A stretch of DNA of 64,000 nt. It comes from CALKZN01 sp050633785. Lineage in GTDB: Bacteria > Pseudomonadota > Gammaproteobacteria > Arenicellales > Arenicellaceae. The stretch spans positions 1 to 64,000 of the forward strand of contig JBOEHE010000044.1 in assembly GCA_050633785.1 (NCBI GenBank). The letters run 5' to 3'. A program made the translations under genes and the position numbers. This document shows positions 44,182 through 52,250 of the stretch, in pieces. Below the pieces are notes generated by a model. That model saw only the letters and a list, made by a program, of their open reading frames with translations, had not been told where the DNA came from and made no database searches. Every line of letters begins with the position of its first letter. Position 1 is the stretch's first letter.

Positions 44182-44424
44182 TTATGAACTCTGGCTGTAT
44201 TCAACGATTTCCAGCCAGAGTTTGTAAACCTCTTCATTATGTACAATATGTTGTAGCAGCTGTTGTCGGCGTAATAGGTCAAGCTCTTTCTCATTAGTGC
44301 CACACATTGCTTCTAGCTCGTCCACTGATGGTCTTGGTCCAGCATTAACCGGGGAGTCCTCTGCTTGCTGCAAGTGAAGAGCCAGCAGGGCAATACAGCG
44401 TTCCTTTTTAGATATAATCTTCAT
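44182..44424 (-). CDS. Short anti-sigma-like cytoplasmic protein
   Basis: An 80-aa acidic helical protein downstream of the sigma-like gene on the same strand (96-base gap). The segment SVDELEAMCGTNEKELDLL continues into RRQQLLQHIVHNEEVYKLWL, which resembles the N-terminal cytoplasmic part of anti-sigma factors. No membrane helix follows: the frame stops after EYSQSS. It may be a naturally short anti-sigma protein or a truncated one. The ribosome site is not obvious. Assignment is from context. Confidence 0.5.
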   Translation of the reverse strand: MKIISKKERCIALLALHLQQAEDSPVNAGPRPSVDELEAMCGTNEKELDLLRRQQLLQHIVHNEEVYKLWLEIVEYSQSS

Positions 44425-44520
44425 TTTATTGTGGTGCTTATAGAACTCTTGTGCGGTAACGGCTTAAATAAACAGATGGACAAAAAGTCTATATGTCAGT
44501 TCTTGTATTCGAGATTAATA

Positions 44521-45483
44521 TTAAACTTTTTCTAGCAATGACTCCAGGTCGATTCCGCAATCATCAATTGCTGTGCGAATGCGCTTTAAGGTGTCGTTTA
44601 ATCGCAGGTTTGTCTGGTAATTGTTTAATCCTAGCGCTTTAGCTGCTGCTGTGCGAGAAAAACCGTCACGATATATCATGCGTAATAAAATGATTTCTTC
44701 GCTGGAAAGCTGCACTTTTCGAGATAATTCTTCAAGCCTATCGCTATAATACTTGGCTTTGGCTTCTATTTTTTCAGTCGATATAGATTCAAATAATGTG
44801 GGGGAGAGAGGCTCTCCCATTATTGTCTGTAAGGTCAGAATGATTTCAGCTTGAGCGCTGAGCTCAAAATGGTATCCGCACTTATCTTGTTCTTGAGTTA
44901 AAGTGGTTTGCTGCAATGGATTATTACGTTCTTCCATAACAGCCTGATTGCTGGCACTGACAATATCATCGATACAAATCGCTTCTAGTTTAGCCTGGCC
45001 GCAGCTGGGTATTCTGGCTTTGATTGTAGTGGCTACTTGTTTAATCCAGTCTGTATCGTAGAGACCTTGAGAGGCATAGCGATCAATAATGCTGGGTAAT
45101 AACTGGCGTTCCAGATAGAGTTCTTTCCAGAGTTTAACCCATATCTCGCCTTGCTTTTGTATCCAAGAAGGTGGACGGGGGCGCCCAAAACGTTTGCGTG
45201 AAAATTCTTCCAAGAGGTTTGTAATTATCCTGCGTGCAAAGGTTTTGGCATTAGCGTTGCCTTTAAAGCCAGAACATAGTTGCCAGTTATTTTGCGATAT
45301 TTTTTCAAGAACATAGTTCACTGATTCTTCTGCCAATGGCCCGCGGTTGAATCTGCGTTCTGCCAGATATTCGATGGTCTTAATTCCTTCACCTTTTTTC
45401 CCAATAACCACTTCATTCCAGTTGATATTGGAAATGTTGTGGCCATGACAACTATTCTGTTCTACTTTATTAACCTGACTCAT
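44521..45483 (-). CDS. Sigma-70-like regulatory protein
   Basis: A 320-aa protein whose C-terminal 60 residues look like sigma region 4: LSSEEIILLRMIYRDGFSRT then AAAKALGLNNYQTNLRLNDT and LKRIRTAI. The N-terminal part contains a basic helical segment (LLEEFSRKRFGRPRPPSW), but a canonical region 2 is not recognised. It is longer than ordinary ECF factors (about 200 aa). AAGG lies upstream of the start. It lies between the giant effector gene and the mosaic island and may drive expression of one of them. Alternatively it is a LuxR/sigma-like DNA-binding regulator. Confidence 0.65.
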   Translation of the reverse strand: MSQVNKVEQNSCHGHNISNINWNEVVIGKKGEGIKTIEYLAERRFNRGPLAEESVNYVLEKISQNNWQLCSGFKGNANAKTFARRIITNLLEEFSRKRFGRPRPPSWIQKQGEIWVKLWKELYLERQLLPSIIDRYASQGLYDTDWIKQVATTIKARIPSCGQAKLEAICIDDIVSASNQAVMEERNNPLQQTTLTQEQDKCGYHFELSAQAEIILTLQTIMGEPLSPTLFESISTEKIEAKAKYYSDRLEELSRKVQLSSEEIILLRMIYRDGFSRTAAAKALGLNNYQTNLRLNDTLKRIRTAIDDCGIDLESLLEKV

Positions 45484-46282
45484 ATAACGATACCTTAGAA
45501 AAACATAATATTGTTTGTGTTGATGGTGTTATCAGAAGTGACATTGAGTTAACTGCTAATAGTGATGTCTACTGCGGTCATATATGATTCGTCAAAATGC
45601 CCCACCGTCTGCATTAATGTGTGAACCTTCAATGTTGTAGAGGTTAGTGTTCATGTACTTTCATATTCACCTCGTTCAGTATGTTTTTAGATATGAGCAG
45701 ATTTTGACCATTGCTCTAAATGGCTCAATTCGATTCATGAAATTCCTTTCAGTTCTTGCCTGGTAACAAGTTAGTTATTCAGGGTTCACTGCATCGACTT
45801 GAGTCAAATCAACATGACACTTTCAGAGCGTTAAATCGTCTCAATTCGTAAACTAGGACTCGATATTGATAACTTTTAATGAGGATATTGGTGAAATATA
45901 AAGTGAGGGTGAAAGCACAGACCCTTTTTCAGTCTCAACTTAACTGTGTTTGCTGAAATCAATGTATTATCTTCAGTAATACTTTTTGAAGTGTTTTCCC
46001 AATTTTTATGACACTGCCTTAACAGGAGAGTGAACACCGTGATTCGATCTAAGCTGTTTTGATGTTATGTGCTTTCGCTTTAGATTGTTTAGAAATGTAG
46101 TAAGGCTACTTCGACAATGATTGATTTTGAGTTGTATGGTTACCCAATAGCGTTGCTATCTGTCGTAAAGATCAATCAATATGATAAGGATTGATCTTTA
46201 CGAGAAGATAACTCTGGTATTCAGATATAAAAATTTAAAGTCTCTGGATCAATCCTTTGGTAAATCAACACACCATGCCTTT
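45484..46282. other. Long non-coding interval next to the island
   Basis: 799 bases without a convincing ORF on either strand. The sigma-like gene's promoter should lie at the left end. The right end carries a strong perfect hairpin (46164-46202) and then the first copy of the 91-bp direct repeat. Confidence 0.5.
46164..46202. repeat. Perfect 14-bp inverted repeat
   Basis: CGTAAAGATCAATC (46164-46177) and its exact complement (46189-46202) around an 11-base loop. There is no T run on either side, so it is not an ordinary terminator. It lies 81 bases upstream of the left 91-bp repeat and may be a mobile-element end, a protein-binding site or an RNA hairpin. Confidence 0.75.
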
Positions 46283-46373
46283 AATGCAGCGCGTGTGATT
46301 ATATAAATAACAACTAGAAGGTAATTGTTTTTTTATGCCACACTTATAAATTGGTGCTTGATTAACATAAACT
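46283..46373 (+). repeat. 91-bp direct repeat, left copy
   Basis: Begins AATGCAGCGCGTGTGATTAT and ends ATTAACATAAACT. It is identical base for base to 51426-51516. It is followed at 46374 by GTAAGCGTGTATCAG, whose first eight bases match the IS66-type end at 49036. Confidence 0.95.
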
Positions 46374-46690
46374 GTAAGCGTGTATCAGTGGAAGATGGTG
46401 ACAGTCAAGAAATAGCAGACCTGCCTGCTCCAGCAGAAGACGAGTCACTCATCGTCTCTCCAGATACCACTGCAAACAATGACGAGTCTGGAGAACATCA
46501 AAAAGGCAAGGGCGGTACCAAGCATAAGGCAGTGCAAGAGAGCTTAGCTGAGGTTGCAACGTAAAAGGTAAACGGAACATATAACGGTTATATTGGCGTT
46601 GGTAATGACAAAGACATTTTTTATATGGACGCAAGTGCAAATGATAAAGTCTCCAATGTCATTACACCAATCTATCTTTTACTCTTAGGT
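46374..46690 (+). pseudogene. Broken gene fragment with in-frame stop
   Basis: The frame that enters from the left repeat (first in-frame codons from 46325) reads an acidic, probably disordered segment (ADLPAPAEDESLIVSPDTTA). It meets a TAA at 46562-46564 and then continues in the same frame as NGTYNGYIGVGNDKDIFYMD and DKVSNVITPIYLLLL. The second half looks protein-like. It runs into the integrase remnant near 46690. No family is recognised. Confidence 0.4.
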
Positions 46691-46889
46691 GAAGATGAAG
46701 GAATGCGGGAAAGAGGAAGGAAAAGCCTTTTTGACTTACTTAGCGAATGACCGAAACGTTGCTATTAACACTCAAAAAATTGCTTTGAACGCACTAGTTT
46801 ATTTGTATCATAAGTTTCTAAACACTGAGTTAGGTCACCTTGGTTTTACTCTAGCAACGTATGCGCTAGGTGGCTTGGTCGACAAATAG
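46689..46889 (+). pseudogene. Integron integrase (IntI) N-terminal remnant
   Basis: Encodes KEEGKAFLTYLANDRNVAIN then TQKIALNALVYLYHKFLNTE and LGHLGFTLA. This matches the N-terminal SAM-like DNA-binding domain of integron integrases (GDKEVEEFLTYLA..TQ..ALNSL.FLYKEIL in Vibrio IntIA). The catalytic domain with its Arg/His/Arg/Tyr residues is missing: similarity ends at about nt 46850 and the frame stops at 46889. The 5' end is also lost. It is a dead relic cut on both sides. Confidence 0.75.
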
Positions 46890-48494
46890 CGTACCATCTT
46901 CCTCAGATACAAAATCGCCTTTGGCAGTAACATCCTCTAGTTTCTTGCCCTTGAACTGTCGGTATATTTTGTATCCATAAGGCAAGCCTACTGGGTTGGT
47001 AGGCAACTTAAGTTGGCCAAAAATATCTTGACTATTACTAATATAAGATTGCGCATCTATTTCGCCCCGGTCCGGTGCGATAGTTACCCAAGGACTAATG
47101 GCTGATACGCCATAATCTGAGACAAACGCGTATGCATAGCGTACTTTAAAGTTGGGCTTCCACATACCTATGCCTTTCGGGTACCCAGAAAAATTGTCTG
47201 ACCAATTGACTAGACGGCCCGGAATAGTAGGATTAATAATTTCTTCTTGAACTTCAAATTGAACAGTAAAATCACTCGCATCTCCATCTCCTGGGACAAA
47301 GCCGACATAAGATTGAAACTGAATGTCATTTATCGGCCTTAGAAATTGGGTTAGGTCGTTATTCGCGCAGAGTAAATAGAGATTCTGGAAGTCAGGTTTG
47401 TCAATGGTAAAAGGATAAATAATCCAGGCGTTTGCACTAAAGCCATCAGAATTTGTTGGTTGAACCGAGTCAACCTCATTTGGTACGTACCATAATCCGC
47501 AGTCGGGAATTCTGCCGTCGGGTGATGTGATTTGAACATGCTCGCCGCTTTCGGTTTTACTAAGATGCCAGATGTATTTTTCTGTACAGTAAGCCAAAAC
47601 CGTACTGTCTGTTATAAGCTTGTCGTTGATACATAGATAGGGTAGCGGTGGGCCACCAAAATTGATCGGATAGATGCTTTTAATAGCTACCTTCATGACG
47701 CCATTTTTTGACTCAAGAAACATCCCTAATGCGCGCCAAAAATCAGGAATCGCCTGGGTCAATGATTTTTGTTGTAGAACGAGATTAGCTGAAATTTTCT
47801 TTAACCAATGAAGTGCAAGATTCGGTGTAGCTGGTTGGCTCGCAAGGTGGGCACTGACTAACAGCGTTAACCCAAGGAATTGTAGATAATATAAACCTTG
47901 TAAAGTTTTTAGACCGTCTTGATAAGCTCCTCCAGGGGATTGTTTAGTCCACTGTTTGGGAGAATCGAAAGTCAGTTCGACCAGGGCCTGAATTAAACCG
48001 CGCTTATTTTGTTGAGTGCCGTCCTCTTGCTGCAGACTGTTGCCTGAGAGAATCAAGCTATTAATCAATACAAGATCGTAGGTCGCACCATTCGTATCGT
48101 CGAGAATAGCGGTACATAATTTTTTAATGTTAGCTGTGCGCGCTTGTTTGGATTTTATTGAGCCAATGGCGATCAGTTCTTGTAACCAATTTATCAGGTG
48201 TTCCTTGGGGGCAAATATATCCTGGACCAAGTCTTCCCACTCAATAAGTGCTTTGAGTTGCTTTATTTCTGCGTAGATGGCTTCTTGATTCGTGATAATT
48301 TTTTTAAGCAGTGCGGTATCGGGGTCTTGCCCTATACCAAATAATTTTAGGATTTCGGAAATGCCAAAATTCGCTGCCCATTTGAAACCGTCTAAAGCTG
48401 CATCCTCCGCCAAATCCAGAATATACTGATAGGCATCATCCGGATCGGGAATGTTCAATATAGGGGGACTATCTGTTTCATTTGGGTCCTGCAT
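46866..48494 (-). CDS. Unknown 542-aa protein with helical plus beta-rich halves
   Basis: Intact ORF on the island; no family was recognised. Residues 1-25 are acidic and Pro-rich (SPPILNIPDPDD). Residues 30-275 are helical with several amphipathic or hydrophobic stretches (IITNQEAIYAEIKQLKALIE; LYYLQFLGLTLLVSAHLAS). Residues 290-542 are beta-rich, and the last 110 resemble a fibronectin-III-like module (VRYAYAFVSDYGVSAISPWV; LPYGYKIYRQFKGKKLE). No signal peptide or obvious catalytic motif. A helical bundle followed by a beta-rich part is the layout of several pore-forming or insecticidal toxins, but this is only a structural analogy. Its stop lies within the integrase-remnant frame. Confidence 0.65.
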   Translation of the reverse strand: MQDPNETDSPPILNIPDPDDAYQYILDLAEDAALDGFKWAANFGISEILKLFGIGQDPDTALLKKIITNQEAIYAEIKQLKALIEWEDLVQDIFAPKEHLINWLQELIAIGSIKSKQARTANIKKLCTAILDDTNGATYDLVLINSLILSGNSLQQEDGTQQNKRGLIQALVELTFDSPKQWTKQSPGGAYQDGLKTLQGLYYLQFLGLTLLVSAHLASQPATPNLALHWLKKISANLVLQQKSLTQAIPDFWRALGMFLESKNGVMKVAIKSIYPINFGGPPLPYLCINDKLITDSTVLAYCTEKYIWHLSKTESGEHVQITSPDGRIPDCGLWYVPNEVDSVQPTNSDGFSANAWIIYPFTIDKPDFQNLYLLCANNDLTQFLRPINDIQFQSYVGFVPGDGDASDFTVQFEVQEEIINPTIPGRLVNWSDNFSGYPKGIGMWKPNFKVRYAYAFVSDYGVSAISPWVTIAPDRGEIDAQSYISNSQDIFGQLKLPTNPVGLPYGYKIYRQFKGKKLEDVTAKGDFVSEEDGTLFVDQAT

Positions 48495-48733
48495 AAATTA
48501 CGCCCTCAATCGATATAGATAACGCTTCTAATATTTTTGCTTAGAATTTGTAGTAGCCCAACGCTCAATAAGTAGTCTACAATGTTAGCTGAATATGCTC
48601 TATACATGCGTTGTTTGTCAAACTAAATGTATCGCCCTGATCCCGATATAGGATTGTAAATAATAAGAAAGGCCGTGCTTGTATAATAGTTTGAGACAAA
48701 TCACTCATCACCCATTGGGTGCAAACACGGCTT
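48495..48733. other. Left end region of the IS1380-type remnant
   Basis: Non-coding. Contains GCCGTG (about 48671) and CACGGC (about 48725) as inverted arms around TTGTATAATAG, which has a good -10 sequence and could be the transposase promoter. The outer inverted repeat of the element was not defined. Confidence 0.35.
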
Positions 48734-49039
48734 ATGAACATCATACCCTTTAAGCTCGAACCTACCAATGATTTATTAACCTCTCGATCGGGATTGGTTT
48801 GTCTAGCCGAGCTGATGAACTCTCTTAATTTTTCGGATATTGTGAATCAGCACTTTCCATCACCGCGAAGCAATCGAGGATTCAAACTATCCACTTTTGT
48901 CAACGCTCTGATGCTCATGTTGCACGACGGAGCCAAGTGTCTGGAAGATGTGCGGCATATGCGCAATGATCGAGCATTGTGCCGTTTGCTTAGCATCAAG
49001 ACAGTTCCAAGAGTCGGCACCATGGGCAATTGGCTGTAA
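48734..49039 (+). pseudogene. IS1380-family transposase, truncated by IS66-type element
   Basis: About 101 codons remain of a normally 440-aa transposase. The ATG at 48734 begins MNIIPFKLEPTNDLLTSRSG. The segment SPRSNRGFKLSTFVNALMLM then LHDGAKCLEDVRH and VPRVGTMGNWL matches the N-terminal part of IS1380-type enzymes. The frame ends at TAA supplied by the GTAAGCG end of the IS66-type element. The 3' remainder is not found on the other side of that element, so it has been deleted. Confidence 0.75.
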
Positions 49040-49059
49040 GCGTAACACAAGATATGGAA

Positions 49060-50667
49060 TCAAGCTGCTATTTTCATGGTATTGACCTTGTTTAACTGAA
49101 TATTCCAAGGCAACAAGGCTTCATAATCCTCAACCGTCTTACAGTGAGGAATAGCCTTTAAAATCGCCTCGTAATACCGAAACGGATCAAGCTTGTTCGC
49201 CTTTGTCGTGCGTATCAAACTAAAGTGCAGACACAGTGCCTTTGCTCCCTCGACTGAAGTACAAAACATAAAGTTCTTTCAGGCAATAACAAATGGCTTA
49301 ATTTCCTGCTCCGTTAAATTATTGTCAGCCTCAAGCCGTCCATCATTGATAAATTCACATAAACCATCCCAGTGCTTTAAGCTGTAGGAAAAGGCTTTGC
49401 CCAGTGATGATTTTGGTAGCACACTAGCATAATGCTCATCGAGCCATGCTTTGTATCCACCCAATACAGGCTTTGAATGTTCGAGTCTGAGTTGTTGTCT
49501 TTGCTCAGACGTCATGAACTCATTTTTAGCATAACGTTCAATGTCGTAAAGCCGTTTATAGAAGCTCATTGCCTGATCAGCCAAGCCTTTATTCTTCGTT
49601 GCCTTGGCAATCTTTTCAAAGTAGCGTCTTGCGTGTGCATTGCAATAACTGGGGGAAATGTTTTTCTGGGAAAATAACGTCTCAAAGAACGGATCAGCAT
49701 CACAGTGCAGCACGCCTGAGAACCCCTCATACCAGTCACGAACAAACGCTTTATGCTGATGTGCATTGTATTCATACACTATGACTGGTCTGTCTTTTGT
49801 CCAGCCCCGAAAGCAATAGGCATACGACTTTGTTTTGGCTGACCGCCCCGGTTCTCGCAACACTTGAAACGTAGTTGCATCCAAAGCGCCAATATCATCA
49901 CCAATAACCCCATCTTTGAATAAATTATATAAAGGCTGTAAGGGACGGATTAGCTCAATGATCGTTCTGGCCATCGTCTGACGTGACAAATGAAAACCAG
50001 CACGCTGTGCAAACTGTTTTTCTATATGATAATAAGGTTGGCGATCATCTAATTTGCTAACGATGATGTAAGCCATAATTGATTCAGCTAGTTTGGATTT
50101 GGGTAGAATATGTTTGGGTTTATCAGCAACCGCCACCTGAGCGGAACAGCCATTCGGACAGACTAACTTTTCACGCAATTCAACTAACACTTCAAAGACG
50201 GGTGGTTGGTAATTAAGTCGTTCATGGCGATCATAACTCAGCAGCTTCTTTTGACAGCCACACGCACAGGTACGTAAATCATCGTCAACTTTGATAATCA
50301 CCTCCTTACGGGGCAAGCCTTCGGCAAAGGGTTTGCGTGATTGTTTTTTCTTTCGAGCCTTTTCAAGGTTAACCACCGTCTTATCACCAGCTGAACTATC
50401 ATCGCCCAAATCCAAAGATGATTGAGAGATTGGGGCTTCTGATCTGTCAAATAAACTGACTTGCGGATTATCTGGATCGATATACCGTTCAAAGCGCTGT
50501 CCGAATCGGTGCCTGTTCATCTGTTTAACTTGATCCAACAAGTGGCTATACGCTTGTTCGGATTGAAGCATTCTTCGTTCTAATCGCTGATTCTGTTGCT
50601 CTAGAGTTGCCACTTGCGCCATGAGCTTCAGGTTGATTTCAAGGAGGTTGTCATCATGGCATTTCAT
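49060..50667 (-). pseudogene. tnpC: IS66 transposase TnpC with in-frame TGA
   Basis: The DDE transposase of IS66 elements. The ORF from 50667 codes for 462 residues including the N-terminal leucine-zipper-like helix, the zinc-finger-like CACGC/CPNGC segment, GDDIGALDATTFQVL, CDADPFFE and LEADNNLTEQEIKPF. It then reaches TGA at 49279-49281. The same frame continues for 72 codons as the usual IS66 C-terminal domain (KNFMFCTSVEGAKAL, TVEDYEALLPWN). At this position family members have Arg (KPFVIARKNF), so a single CGA-to-TGA change explains the stop. The protein probably lacks its C-terminal part, or is made by readthrough. Confidence 0.88.
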
Positions 50668-50699
50668 GAGTAAATTATACCATCAAAGCACTGATTTCA

Positions 50700-51050
50700 T
50701 TAGAAGAAATGACGATATTCAGCCGTTATATGCGGTTTAATATTCGACCATTTCAGCCCCGATAATAACAACTGTAACTGCTGCCTAGACAATGACATTG
50801 ACTGATCATCAATGGCTGGAAATTGAAACTTGCCTTGCTCAAATCGTTTGTACAGTAGCCAGAAACCATTGTCTTCCCAATACAGCAGTTTAATCTTATC
50901 CGCACCCTTGTTACGAAAGACAAAGAGCTGGCCTGATGTTGGGTTCTTTTGCAAAGTATCTGCAATCAGCATAACAATACCATCGATTTGTTTGCGAAAA
51001 TTAATGGGCTGACGGTAAAACCAGATTGAGGTGTTGAAAGGTAGCCACAT
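50700..51050 (-). CDS. tnpB: IS66 accessory protein TnpB
   Basis: A 116-aa protein of the IS66 ORF2 family. Diagnostic segments are IWFYRQPINFRKQIDGIVML and QLFVFRNKGADKIKLLYWED. It is required with TnpA and TnpC for transposition in the family. It is intact. Confidence 0.93.
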   Translation of the reverse strand: MWLPFNTSIWFYRQPINFRKQIDGIVMLIADTLQKNPTSGQLFVFRNKGADKIKLLYWEDNGFWLLYKRFEQGKFQFPAIDDQSMSLSRQQLQLLLSGLKWSNIKPHITAEYRHFF

Positions 51051-51058
51051 ATCAGGAC

Positions 51059-51343
51059 CTATTCAAATAATATCGGTAAACCTGTTAATAGTTCCGGGCT
51101 GTGAATGACCAGCCTAGACCCGTTGGGAAATTCAACGAAACCAAGGCAGGTAGGAACATCAGACTCAGGTTTAATGGTGACAGCAACAAAGTCATTGGGC
51201 AAAGCAGGTTGAGCTAGTGTCAGCTTCTTATTCCAATAGAGAAACTGAGCGTAGGACAGTTTATGTTTACGGGCGTAGGCTCTTTTAGTGAGTGGGCTGG
51301 TTTGCCAAGCGTCGATATGTTTTTGCCATTGCGTTTGTCTCAT
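51059..51343 (-). CDS. tnpA: IS66 accessory protein TnpA
   Basis: A 94-aa protein of the IS66 ORF1 type. The N-terminal helix-turn-helix-like WQKHIDAWQTSPLTKRAYAR then KHKLSYAQFLYWNKKL is typical, as is the C-terminal FVEFPNGSRLVIHSPE. It lies 8 bases upstream of tnpB and 82 bases inside the right element end. Confidence 0.88.
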   Translation of the reverse strand: MRQTQWQKHIDAWQTSPLTKRAYARKHKLSYAQFLYWNKKLTLAQPALPNDFVAVTIKPESDVPTCLGFVEFPNGSRLVIHSPELLTGLPILFE

Positions 51344-51425
51344 TATAGGTTCCTCGATATAGTGAAACGGGAACTATGGCATGGCTAAATTTCTTTGAAT
51401 AGAATGGGGTTCGTGGAGTGCTCAC

Positions 51426-51516
51426 AATGCAGCGCGTGTGATTATATAAATAACAACTAGAAGGTAATTGTTTTTTTATGCCACACTTATAAATTGGTGC
51501 TTGATTAACATAAACT
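51426..51516 (+). repeat. 91-bp direct repeat, right copy
   Basis: Identical to 46283-46373. The left boundary coincides exactly with the last base of the IS66-type element. On the right, identity stops at 51516, where the lipoprotein-side sequence TCTTCC begins. Confidence 0.95.
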
Positions 51517-51534
51517 TCTTCCTTTGCCTCTTCC

Positions 51535-52041
51535 TTAGAGCGTCGCTTCTACATAATGGTAGTTATCTTGCGTTACCTTTTTAAAAAATGTTTTTATTTG
51601 AGATATATTATAAGGGCTAAAGTTAGCCTGCATTAAGGGGTGAGGTAGTTTCTTAATGACGTTCTTTTGTGTAAGGAAACAGGCTACTTTTTCTAATCCA
51701 TCAGGGGTCTTGGTTGGTTTGAAAGGGGCTTTCTCGGATAAATTAACGATCGTATTTTCTGCTATATAGGCTTTTTCGCTATATTGATTGGGGTATATAC
51801 GAATACTGCTTTTCATTTTGTTCTGATAAAAGCACGTGAGATAACCTTCCATTTTACTACTGGCAATCAGAGAGACAGGCTTTTCTTTATTGTAAGCCAC
51901 ACTTTGAACATTGCCTATGGAGAGTATTTTGCTTGATTCGATGTGTTGATGACTAATAGATGTACAGCCGCTGCCAATAGCAATTGCCAATATCAATACC
52001 AAATATGCAGCTTGTGATAAATGAGTTTTTAAAGGTTTCAC
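51535..52041 (-). CDS. Lipoprotein of unknown function
   Basis: A 168-aa protein with an N-terminal signal (LVLILAIAIG) and a lipobox-like GSGC with Cys at residue 26, so it is probably an outer-membrane or periplasmic lipoprotein. No family was recognised. It is divergent from the secretin gene by about 210 bases. Secretins often need a small lipoprotein pilotin; size, lipidation and position make this a candidate, but that is inference. The stop codon lies only 18 bases from the right 91-bp repeat. Confidence 0.65.
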   Translation of the reverse strand: MKPLKTHLSQAAYLVLILAIAIGSGCTSISHQHIESSKILSIGNVQSVAYNKEKPVSLIASSKMEGYLTCFYQNKMKSSIRIYPNQYSEKAYIAENTIVNLSEKAPFKPTKTPDGLEKVACFLTQKNVIKKLPHPLMQANFSPYNISQIKTFFKKVTQDNYHYVEATL

Positions 52042-52250
52042 AGTATGTTGGATAGCTTTTTATGTCTCTATTATTTTATATAGATGGACAAATTGGTGGT
52101 TTATAGCGTAAAAAATTATATTTTTGTTTTTATTGTTGTTCAGCATGGTCCGTCATTGTTTATAAACAATAAACCAAACCTTTTATTTTTGCTTGTGCGA
52201 TTTGCTTTCGGCAAGCACATTTGTCCCTCTATCTATTACTAATGTAATAA

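Larger units (their letters stand above)
46374..51425. mobile_element. Mosaic island bracketed by the 91-bp repeat
   Basis: 5052 bases lying exactly between the two repeat copies. The left end starts GTAAGCGT and the right end finishes GTGCTCAC (complement GTGAGCAC), so both outer ends look like IS66-type termini (GT-A/G-AGC). Inside are a broken gene, an integron-integrase remnant, a 542-aa protein gene, a truncated IS1380-type transposase and an IS66-type element. The geometry is that of an insertion with target duplication, but 91 bp is far longer than the usual 8 bp of IS66, so recombination is an alternative. Confidence 0.6.
49036..51425 (-). mobile_element. IS66-family insertion sequence
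   Basis: About 2390 bases with the three-gene IS66 layout tnpA-tnpB-tnpC on the minus strand. Ends: GTAAGCGTAACACAA at 49036 and GTGAGCACTCCACGA (complement) at 51425, matching at 10 of 15 positions with the IS66-typical GT-A/G-AGC tip. The 8 bases outside the ends (AATTGGCT and AATGCAGC) are not identical, so there is no target duplication and a rearrangement has occurred. tnpC carries a nonsense codon. Confidence 0.8.

Noticed and set aside
46850..46870. Possible attC/attI recombination site at the end of the integrase remnant
   Set aside because: No GTTRRRY core with paired arms could be identified; the junction looks like a simple breakpoint.
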